Below, in pieces: positions 18,546-25,334 of a stretch of DNA of 64,000 nucleotides. The notes under the pieces are model-generated. The model had not been told where the DNA came from and made no database searches. It saw only the letters and a program-made list of their open reading frames with translations. This stretch comes from an uncultured Lachnospiraceae bacterium (lineage in GTDB: Bacteria > Bacillota > Clostridia > Lachnospirales > Lachnospiraceae). A program made the translations under genes and the position numbers. Numbering within the stretch: the first letter of the stretch is position 1; every line of letters starts with the position of its first letter. Where the stretch lies: assembly GCA_910579275.1 (NCBI GenBank), contig CAJTTO010000003.1, forward strand, positions 101,905-165,904, in the 5' to 3' direction.

Positions 18546-19184
18546 CTATTTCAGCATTTTTGTAAGATATGTTGTCAGCATTTCCAGTCCGGGAACGTTC
18601 TCCCCGCCTCTGGGTATAATAATATCCGCGTATTTTTTGGACGGCTCCACAAACTCCTCGTGCATAGGTTTTACTGTCTCGCTGTATTGTGAAACAATGG
18701 ACTCTATGCTCCTGCCCCTCTCTATCATGTCACGCTGGATTCGGCGGATTAACCGCTCATCCGCATCCGTGTCCACATATATTTTAACGTCCATCAAATC
18801 CCTGAGCTCACGGTTTTCAAGTACCAGTATCCCTTCAAGAATGATTACCTGCCTCGGCTCCACAACAACTGTCTTATCTGACCGCGTGTGCTGGCAATAA
18901 TCGTATGTAGGCATCTCAATGTCATACCCCTTTATGAGTTTGCGCACATCCTCCGCCATCCGTTCCGACTCAAAGGCATCCGGATGATCATAGTTGAGCT
19001 TTGTGCGCTCCTCAAACGGCATATCATCATGCGCTTTATAATAATTGTCATGACTGATTACAGCAATATCATTTCCAAAATACTCATTCAATTTTTTAAT
19101 AATTGTCGTCTTCCCCGAAGCGGATCCCCCTGCCACTCCAAGCACGCAGATTTTTCTGTTTCTCTCACTTTCCTGATTCGGCAT
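18546..19184 (-). CDS. udk: Uridine kinase
   Basis: About 212 residues with the P-loop GGSASGKTTI near residue 18, the substrate region YDHPDAF, and IQRDMIERGRSIESIVSQY, all typical of uridine/cytidine kinase. It phosphorylates uridine and cytidine in pyrimidine salvage. I chose the ATG at 19184: the sequence GGAGGT at the end of the preceding response-regulator gene serves as its ribosome site. An ATG at 19202 would overlap that gene by 11 bp. Its placement between two signalling genes looks incidental. Confidence 0.92.
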   Translation of the reverse strand: MPNQESERNRKICVLGVAGGSASGKTTIIKKLNEYFGNDIAVISHDNYYKAHDDMPFEERTKLNYDHPDAFESERMAEDVRKLIKGYDIEMPTYDYCQHTRSDKTVVVEPRQVIILEGILVLENRELRDLMDVKIYVDTDADERLIRRIQRDMIERGRSIESIVSQYSETVKPMHEEFVEPSKKYADIIIPRGGENVPGLEMLTTYLTKMLK

Positions 19185-19191
19185 TTCCGGT

Positions 19192-19605
19192 TTAACCTCC
19201 ATACAATCGTTCTTTTTTCTTATATGTGTACAATTCTATTATATTTTCAACCCGCCTTTTAATAATCCTTGGTTCATACGGCTTGATTACAATATCTGCA
19301 ACCTTATATTCAAATGCCCGGACGGTCGTCTCCTCCGAGTCGTCATCCGTGACAATTATCACCGGCAGCGTGTCCAGAATCTGCTTTTCGCGCATATACT
19401 CAAGAACACCGAACCCGTCCACTCCCGGCATAATAATATCCAGCAGGACTATTGAAAGTGCATCTGACAGCCCTGTGATTACATTGATTGCCTCCTGCCC
19501 TCCGGATGCTTCCAAAACGTCATGTTCTTCCCGAAAGATACATCCAAGCATATATCGGTCAATTCCCTTGTCATCCACCACAAGTATTTTACTTTTGTTC
19601 TCCAC
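19192..19605 (-). CDS. Single-domain response regulator (CheY-like)
   Basis: A 137-residue receiver domain without an output domain, beginning with GTG (GGAG 9 bp upstream). It has VVDDKGID for metal binding, the acceptor Asp in LLDIIMPG, Thr in IIVTDDD, and the Lys in VIKPYEP. It directly follows the TetR-Hpt gene (43-bp gap), so it is the natural phospho-partner of that Hpt domain. No kinase that would feed it is certain; the YesM-type kinase two genes downstream usually acts on the AraC-type regulator. Confidence 0.9.
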   Translation of the reverse strand: MENKSKILVVDDKGIDRYMLGCIFREEHDVLEASGGQEAINVITGLSDALSIVLLDIIMPGVDGFGVLEYMREKQILDTLPVIIVTDDDSEETTVRAFEYKVADIVIKPYEPRIIKRRVENIIELYTYKKKERLYGG

Positions 19606-19648
19606 CTTTTCTTACTCCATTCCAACTTCTACACAGTATGCACATGCC

Positions 19649-20581
19649 CTACAACAATATGGTCACATCACTACATGCCTCCAAAACATCACGATACATC
19701 TCCTGCGCACCTTCCAGCCTGCCCGCACGCAGAATTTCCACAAGTATTCCAAGTTTGTTACGAACCCCGTCAAGTCCGAGATTCGCCGCAATCCCCTTCA
19801 ACCCATGTGCATATTCAAATGCGTTTCTCGCATTTTCTGCATTGATTTCCTTTTCCAGCCCCTCAAAATCAGGGTCTTCAAAAAATTCCTTCAGGAAACG
19901 TTTATATGCCTCCTTGTTACCCTTCATGCGCTCCAGCGCCTTATCCACGTCCACACCCATTTCCCGAAGCCTGTCCCAAAGTGCATTTTCATCTTTTGCA
20001 GCACCGATTCCACTGTACAGCATACGATTTTGCGCCTCCATAAGTTTTTTGGCTTTATCCACGCAGCAGCCCTCATTTCCCCGCAGCATCTGGACTAGCC
20101 CCCAGAAAGATGCAACAAGCAAAAATGCCGTCTCTCTTGCATCTTCCACTTTGATCTCTCCGCGAACCATGGCATTTCTCAAGTACTTTTCTATCCGATG
20201 TACAAACGGATTATCATTCAGGCCAAGATTCCCATGGTATAGTATCTGCATATGAATCTCCGCCGGCTCAAAAGAATACAATTTATCAAGAATATTTCGC
20301 GTAATATTTTGAAAATTTGTATAAAAAGGCGCCTCCTTTACATACGTTTCATCCATTATAACAAGAAAGGGCTTAGCCTGTAATGCCGCTACTGCCCCTG
20401 CCAATGCATTCTTATCTTTAAAATGCTGGTAAATTGCCGAGTTGGAACATCCGCTTTCTTTTGCGACCCTGCGGATGGTCAGATTTTCGTATCCCTCCCG
20501 ACTAATAATTTTAATGGCTGAATCAAGTATTTTCCCTGCCACGCCATCATCCGGCATCTTCTCTTCCCTTTCATTTATCAT
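19649..20581 (-). CDS. TetR-family regulator with C-terminal Hpt domain
   Basis: A 310-residue protein. The N-terminus is a TetR DNA-binding domain (about 13-60: ILDSAIKIISREGYENLTIRRVAKESG followed by SAIYQHFKDKNAL). Residues about 75-190 resemble a TetR ligand/dimer domain. The C-terminus (about 205-305) is a histidine phosphotransfer domain with AHGLKGIAANLG, putting the phospho-His at 259. The start has a strong GGGGGG site. The neighbour at 19192 is a lone receiver domain. The likely meaning is that phosphorylation status controls this repressor, or that it sequesters phosphoryl groups. TetR-Hpt fusions are unusual to my knowledge. Confidence 0.85.
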   Translation of the reverse strand: MINEREEKMPDDGVAGKILDSAIKIISREGYENLTIRRVAKESGCSNSAIYQHFKDKNALAGAVAALQAKPFLVIMDETYVKEAPFYTNFQNITRNILDKLYSFEPAEIHMQILYHGNLGLNDNPFVHRIEKYLRNAMVRGEIKVEDARETAFLLVASFWGLVQMLRGNEGCCVDKAKKLMEAQNRMLYSGIGAAKDENALWDRLREMGVDVDKALERMKGNKEAYKRFLKEFFEDPDFEGLEKEINAENARNAFEYAHGLKGIAANLGLDGVRNKLGILVEILRAGRLEGAQEMYRDVLEACSDVTILL

Positions 20582-20615
20582 AGCAATCCCCCCTTGCGAT
20601 GCAAAAGACGTTCCA

Positions 20616-21197
20616 CTAAATCTCCACTTTCAGTTCCGGCGCTTCGCCAGCCTCCTCCTCAGCCTGTTTCCGGAAATCTTCTATCTGCTCCGGATTCAGT
20701 ATCGGAAGATCCCCTAGCGACTTGACACCAAATGTTCGCAAAAACTCCTCTGTAGTACCAAAGAGCAGCGGGCGCCCTGGCGCGTCAAGTCTGCCAAGCT
20801 CCTGTATCAGATTAAATTCCAAAAGGCGGTTCACTGCATGGTCACAGCTGACCCCCCTTATCTTTTCCACCTCAAGCCGCGTCACCGGCTGCTTGTACGC
20901 GATAATGGAAAGCGTCTCAAGCAGCGTATCCGACAAGACGTATTTTCTGGGTGCTTTTGCCACCTTAATCAGATACTCATACAGCTCGGGCTTTGTGCAC
21001 AGCTGTACAGCGTCCTCAAGCTCTACAATATAAATTCCCCTGTCCTGTTTTTTATATTTTTCATTCATTCTGGCAATGACTTCCCGAATTTCCTTTTCCG
21101 GAATCTCAAGCACATGATTCAGCCGCGATAGTTCCACGGAATCACCCATGGCAAAAAGCACCGCCTCTATCACTGCCATTATCCTTTTTTCTTCCAT
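20616..21197 (-). CDS. scpB: Segregation and condensation protein B
   Basis: About 193 residues, the kleisin-associated winged-helix protein ScpB. The start MEEKRIMAVIEAVLFAMGD is the family's usual N-terminus, and TLSIIAYKQPVTRLEVEKIRG and LGRLDAPGRPLLFGTT are typical. I chose the ATG at 21197 because an ATG further up would overlap scpA. It works with SMC and ScpA in chromosome compaction. It follows scpA by 25 bp. Confidence 0.96.
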   Translation of the reverse strand: MEEKRIMAVIEAVLFAMGDSVELSRLNHVLEIPEKEIREVIARMNEKYKKQDRGIYIVELEDAVQLCTKPELYEYLIKVAKAPRKYVLSDTLLETLSIIAYKQPVTRLEVEKIRGVSCDHAVNRLLEFNLIQELGRLDAPGRPLLFGTTEEFLRTFGVKSLGDLPILNPEQIEDFRKQAEEEAGEAPELKVEI

Positions 21198-21222
21198 ACC
21201 ATACTTACCTTTATATTGTTGT

Positions 21223-21972
21223 TTATGCTGCAAGACTCGATGTGATTACGATATCCGAAAAAGTCTCCTCCTGCTCAATCGAGATAATCCCCTGCTTCAT
21301 CATTTCCAAAATCGCCATAAACGTGACGATGACTTCCATCTTGCTCCCCTGCTTTTCCAAAAGACTCCGAAAACTGAATCTTCTGTGATTCTTGACATAC
21401 TCCTCTATGTACCCCTGTTTTTCTTCCAGATTGATTTCGTCTTTCTCTATCTTGCCAAACTGGCTTCTGATGGGATCAATCTTGTCCTCCTGACGTCTCA
21501 TCACCGCCTTGAATATCTCATGCAGTTTTGCCAGATTGACATCCCCTGCAAGCTCTTCGTAGTCTATGGGGTATTGATAATCCATGACCTCCTTGGGCAG
21601 CATGGGTTTTTTAAACCAGCTTTTAGCCGCGTCCACCTGCTTGTCCCGAAGTTCAAATGCCATATACTTATACATTTTATATTCAAGAAGTTTCTGCACC
21701 AGTTCCGCCCTCGGATCTTCTTCTTCCCCTTCCTCGTTGACTTCCCTCGGAAGAAGCATCCTGCATTTGATGTCCAGAAGCGTCGCTGCCATCACAAGGA
21801 ACTCGCTCATGACATTCATGTCCTCTGTCTGCATATTGCGAATGTAGTCCAGATACTGTTCCGTGATAACGACAATCGGTATGTCATAAATATCTATCTT
21901 ATTTTTTTCTATTAAGTAAAGCAGCAGATCCAATGGTCCTTCAAACACTTCCAGCCGCACGGATAAGCCCAT
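21223..21972 (-). CDS. scpA: Segregation and condensation protein A
   Basis: A 249-residue kleisin. The N-terminus LEVFEGPLDLLLYLIEKNKIDIYDIPI is the SMC-binding helical domain, and the C-terminal winged helix lies at about 170-245. GGGGG lies 7 bp before the ATG. It is paired with scpB. Confidence 0.97.
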   Translation of the reverse strand: MGLSVRLEVFEGPLDLLLYLIEKNKIDIYDIPIVVITEQYLDYIRNMQTEDMNVMSEFLVMAATLLDIKCRMLLPREVNEEGEEEDPRAELVQKLLEYKMYKYMAFELRDKQVDAAKSWFKKPMLPKEVMDYQYPIDYEELAGDVNLAKLHEIFKAVMRRQEDKIDPIRSQFGKIEKDEINLEEKQGYIEEYVKNHRRFSFRSLLEKQGSKMEVIVTFMAILEMMKQGIISIEQEETFSDIVITSSLAA

Positions 21973-22069
21973 ACAAAAACCCCCAAATCTAAATAAAAAT
22001 GAAAAGAGATAGCAATAACTGTATCTTTTTTATTTTACATAGATTTGAGGGAAAATGCAATGCAAACTG

Positions 22070-22945
22070 TTATTCGCATTTTGTTTTTAATGTCACATCA
22101 TATAATTCTGCCGGATTAAAGAAGCGCAGTGGTATCGTGTGAGAGCCCATGCCGCGCCCCAGCAGCATTGTGGCGTTTTCTGATTTGAATACCCCTCCGT
22201 CATACTTCGGAAATATTTTGTAGGAGGGTGCTATGACTCCGCCCAGAAAAGGCAGTCGCATAATACCTCCATGGACATGTCCTGACAGTACCAAATCCGC
22301 CCCCCATCGCGCATACTGCTCGAAATAATCAGGGTTGTGCGCTATCAGGATATTACATTTGCTTTTATCATATTTCGGAAGTGTCTTTTGCAGATACCCG
22401 TCTTCCATCTTCCTAATCCGAAAATGTGCAAAATACTTCAAATCCAAATCCAGTCCTGTTACCCGAATCTGGTATTCCGGAATATCAACGGACGTATTGT
22501 CAAGCAAAAAAACATTTTTGTCCTTTATCCCGTCCATTAGCCTGTCAAACTTGTCGTCAAATTTATCAGGGCACTGTCGCAGCTTTGATTCGTGGTTTCC
22601 CAACCCATAATATATCCTGTACTCCCTGCCCAGCGCCTTCACCAGCTCAATGCCCGGTGTCATGTCCTCACTCGCTTTTGATGTGACAAGGTCGCCCGCC
22701 AGTATGATAAAATCCGGATTTATCTTCCTGACAGCCTCCATGACCTTGTCATTGTTCTTCCCATATACCTTGTTATGAAGATCGGATATCAGTACAAATC
22801 TGCACTCTTTCGTCAGCCCCGCAAGGCAAAATTCCTCCTTTACCGTCACAAACCGGTTACCGTCTATCAACCCGACTGCCAAAAGCGCGGCAGCCATTAT
22901 GACAATGACTAGAATGCCTATTCCCAATATACTTTGCATGCTCAT
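22070..22945 (-). CDS. Membrane-anchored metallophosphoesterase (YkuE-like)
   Basis: A 291-residue calcineurin-like phosphoesterase with one N-terminal membrane helix (about 5-27). Metal-binding motifs are ISDLHNK, LAGDLV, GLGNHE and SGHVHGG. It matches the YkuE/YaeI group, whose members are reported to act on lipid or cell-envelope phosphodiesters. The substrate here is unknown. It stands between scpA and a D,D-carboxypeptidase. Confidence 0.9.
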   Translation of the reverse strand: MSMQSILGIGILVIVIMAAALLAVGLIDGNRFVTVKEEFCLAGLTKECRFVLISDLHNKVYGKNNDKVMEAVRKINPDFIILAGDLVTSKASEDMTPGIELVKALGREYRIYYGLGNHESKLRQCPDKFDDKFDRLMDGIKDKNVFLLDNTSVDIPEYQIRVTGLDLDLKYFAHFRIRKMEDGYLQKTLPKYDKSKCNILIAHNPDYFEQYARWGADLVLSGHVHGGIMRLPFLGGVIAPSYKIFPKYDGGVFKSENATMLLGRGMGSHTIPLRFFNPAELYDVTLKTKCE

Positions 22946-22964
22946 TGTTTCTCCCCTGCTCCCG

Positions 22965-24194
22965 TTATATCAGATATTTCATAAATATCTTTTTCAGATA
23001 GTCTATATAATATGCTTTTTCCACCGCCTCGGAAGTGATAATGGCAACTTTGCCAAGCTCCTTGCCGCCAAGGCTGTAACAAATCTGTCCGACCTCCGCT
23101 CCTTTCTCAACGGGTGCCGCCACAGAATCCAAGTACTGATATTTCTTCTCAATCTGGCTAAAATCCGCTCCGTTCGTGTCAAGATACCGGAATGCGCCTT
23201 TGGGTTCTACGGCAAGGAATTCCTCCTTACCGCCTGTTACAGGCACATCGCTTAACGGCTCCCTGTTCTCATCCACGTACAGCCGTGTCATGGCAAACCC
23301 ATATTCCAAAAGACTCCGTGCCTCGGCAAAGCGGATTTTAAAGTCAGGTGCTCCCATGATAACCGCAATCAGGTCAATTCCGTCTTTGTTTGCAGTCGCA
23401 CTAAAACAATATTTCGCCGCATTTGTCGACCCCGTCTTTAAGCCTGTCGTCCATTGGTACTGCTTGAGCAGCTTGTTGGTACTTGACAGCGTAAACGGCT
23501 TGCTCCCCTGTCTCGTCACATGGGTAATGTCTTCCATCCAGATTTTTGTATAGTTGTATATCTGCGGATATCTGGTAATCAGCTCCTTTGACATGATTGC
23601 CACATCCCTTGCCGTTGTGTGGTGCGAACTGTCCGAGCTTAGGCCGCAGCAGTCAAGAAAATGTGTATTCGTCATGCCAAGCTGCGCCGCCTTTTCATTC
23701 ATCATGTTGACAAACTCCGACTCGCTTCCTGCAATATACTCCGCCATTGCCACAGATGCGTCATTGCCGCTTGCCACCGTGATACATTTGATGAGCGTGT
23801 CTACAGTCTGTATCTCCCCTTCCTCAAGAAAAACCTGAGAGCCTCCCATTGATTTTGCGTAGGCGCTCGTGCACACCTCATCCTCAAGCTTTATCCTGCC
23901 TTTTTCAAGGGCTTCAAACGTAAGGAGCAATGTCATTATCTTCGTAATACTTGCCGGACTGCGCATCTCATCAGGATTTTTCTCAAACAAAACGGTACCT
24001 GTTGATGCCTCCATCAGTATCGCCGACGGTGATGCCAGCGTCAAAGCCGTGGAATTTGCCTCACTGCCCTGCTCTGCCTCCTCCTCGGCAAAAACCATAC
24101 TGCCGCAAAGCAGCACAATGCACATTGCAGCCGAAATGATTCTATATATTCTTTTATATATTTTATTGTGTTTCCTTTGCCTGACACTTTTCAT
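22965..24194 (-). CDS. D-alanyl-D-alanine carboxypeptidase (DacF type)
   Basis: A 409-residue S11 peptidase: signal peptide (about 15-37), active-site SITK near 82, SGN (SxN) near 142, KTG near 245 in LKTGSTNAAKY, a PBP5-type C-terminal domain, and a final amphipathic end (YYIDYLKKIFMKYLI) that likely anchors it to the membrane. It is a paralogue of the gene at 4971 but is only moderately similar. Its position near the membrane protein genes suggests a housekeeping cell-wall role. Confidence 0.93.
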   Translation of the reverse strand: MKSVRQRKHNKIYKRIYRIISAAMCIVLLCGSMVFAEEEAEQGSEANSTALTLASPSAILMEASTGTVLFEKNPDEMRSPASITKIMTLLLTFEALEKGRIKLEDEVCTSAYAKSMGGSQVFLEEGEIQTVDTLIKCITVASGNDASVAMAEYIAGSESEFVNMMNEKAAQLGMTNTHFLDCCGLSSDSSHHTTARDVAIMSKELITRYPQIYNYTKIWMEDITHVTRQGSKPFTLSSTNKLLKQYQWTTGLKTGSTNAAKYCFSATANKDGIDLIAVIMGAPDFKIRFAEARSLLEYGFAMTRLYVDENREPLSDVPVTGGKEEFLAVEPKGAFRYLDTNGADFSQIEKKYQYLDSVAAPVEKGAEVGQICYSLGGKELGKVAIITSEAVEKAYYIDYLKKIFMKYLI

Positions 24195-24249
24195 AAAAGC
24201 AGACCTCGTACCTTACTTATTATGAAATCTATGCCGCTTTTCCATCGTA

Positions 24250-24318
24250 TATGACTGAAAATTCTGATTACAGAATATCCAGTCATAAAGAAAGAATACC
24301 GGTTTTCGATATTCTTTC
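24250..24318 (-). terminator. Two tandem hairpins after the CmpB-type gene
   Basis: In the direction of transcription the first stem is GAAAGAATA/TATTCTTTC (24290-24318), followed by a short T-run. The second is a nested hairpin, TATGACTG/CAGTCATA (24250-24287) enclosing ATTCTG/CAGAAT. The first may be a weak terminator. The second lies in the leader of the carboxypeptidase gene at 22965. Confidence 0.45.
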
Positions 24319-24335
24319 CCAAACAACTTTTTCTA

Positions 24336-24971
24336 TTATCTTCCAATTAATTTATGGCAGAAATCTACAAATACTTCCTTTTTCCCGATAAGCTCTTCCC
24401 GCATCTCCTCGTCAATTTTGACAGACAGGGAAAAGTGATAGCCAAAATCCAGTACGCTCATCGCCAGGACCAATGCAATTGTCTTAAGCCCCCATGCTCT
24501 TGGGTATCTGTCCACGAAACGAATCACCTTTTCAAACAAAAATGTTATGATGACCACCGCATAAAGCCCCCATGCCAGTGTACTTTCCAGACAGACCATT
24601 CCCTTGTAATTGCAAAATTTGTCGTTGTAGTCCCACCAGACCTCACCAAAAAGCCGCATCATTAATTTAGCTACAATAAACTCAAACAAGGTGGCAAGCA
24701 GCGCCCCTACTATGTACAATGCGGCAATGTTATGCGCCAGCGGGTGTAATAGGATATACCCCAATGTCGCCCCAACACCATAAATCGGGCAATACGGTCC
24801 TGTCATAAATCCCCTGTTGGTAATTTTTTTGTTGCACAATGACATATAGACAGATTCCACCATCCACCCTATAATGCTAAAAAGGAAAAAGCACGCAACG
24901 ATATGGTACATATCATATCCTGCGATCTGATATTTTGCCAGCCACATAGAAATCTTTTCCAATAATCTCAC
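24336..24971 (-). CDS. CmpB-type putative ABC transporter permease-like membrane protein
   Basis: A 211-residue protein with about five membrane segments. It matches the family named ABC_trans_CmpB by FSIIGWMVESVYMSL, ITNRGFMTGPYCPIYG and YKGMVCLESTLAWGLY. The function is unknown despite the family name; no ATPase partner is adjacent. The start is uncertain (GTG at 24971 or TTG at 24962). It follows rpsU after a terminator. Confidence 0.8.
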   Translation of the reverse strand: MRLLEKISMWLAKYQIAGYDMYHIVACFFLFSIIGWMVESVYMSLCNKKITNRGFMTGPYCPIYGVGATLGYILLHPLAHNIAALYIVGALLATLFEFIVAKLMMRLFGEVWWDYNDKFCNYKGMVCLESTLAWGLYAVVIITFLFEKVIRFVDRYPRAWGLKTIALVLAMSVLDFGYHFSLSVKIDEEMREELIGKKEVFVDFCHKLIGR

Positions 24972-24980
24972 CCCTCACGC

Positions 24981-25011
24981 AAAAATCCTTGGCGAAACAG
25001 CCAAGGATTTT
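24981..25011 (-). terminator. Rho-independent terminator of rpsU
   Basis: AAAATCCTTGGC (RNA sense) pairs with GCCAAGGATTTT: a 12-bp perfect stem, 6-base loop, and T-run. It lies 18 bp after the rpsU stop. Confidence 0.9.
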
Positions 25012-25028
25012 GATTCAATTAATAAAAA

Positions 25029-25205
25029 TTAATTATATTTACGTTTTCTAGCTGCTTCTGACTTTTTCTTGCGTTTTACGCTTGGCTTCTCGTAATGCTC
25101 TCTTTTGCGGATTTCCTGCTGAATTCCGGCTTTAGCGCAACTTCTCTTAAATCTACGTAAAGCGCTATCCAAAGTCTCGTTTTCTTTAACGATTACATTT
25201 GACAT
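25029..25205 (-). CDS. rpsU: 30S ribosomal protein S21
   Basis: A 58-residue gene too short for usual ORF listing. It reads MSNVIVKENETLDSALRRFK, then the basic C-terminus with REHYEKPSVKRKKKSEAARK and the end RKYN. This is the canonical length and sequence type of S21, which binds the 30S platform. It has its own promoter (25282-25309) and terminator (24981-25011), so it is a single-gene unit. Confidence 0.97.
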   Translation of the reverse strand: MSNVIVKENETLDSALRRFKRSCAKAGIQQEIRKREHYEKPSVKRKKKSEAARKRKYN

Positions 25206-25281
25206 GCTATCACACCTAACCTCCCTCCAGCCCTATTATTGTGTGCCAGACTGTTCGGGTATACTTAATTGCACATTTATG

Positions 25282-25309
25282 ATTATATCACATATCGCGC
25301 ACACGTCAA
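25282..25309 (-). promoter_or_regulatory. SigmaA promoter of rpsU
   Basis: TTGACG (25304-25309) and TATAAT (25282-25287) on the minus strand, 16-bp spacing, about 75 bp before the start codon. Confidence 0.8.
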
Positions 25310-25334
25310 TAGTTTTTTGGATTATTTTTCATTT

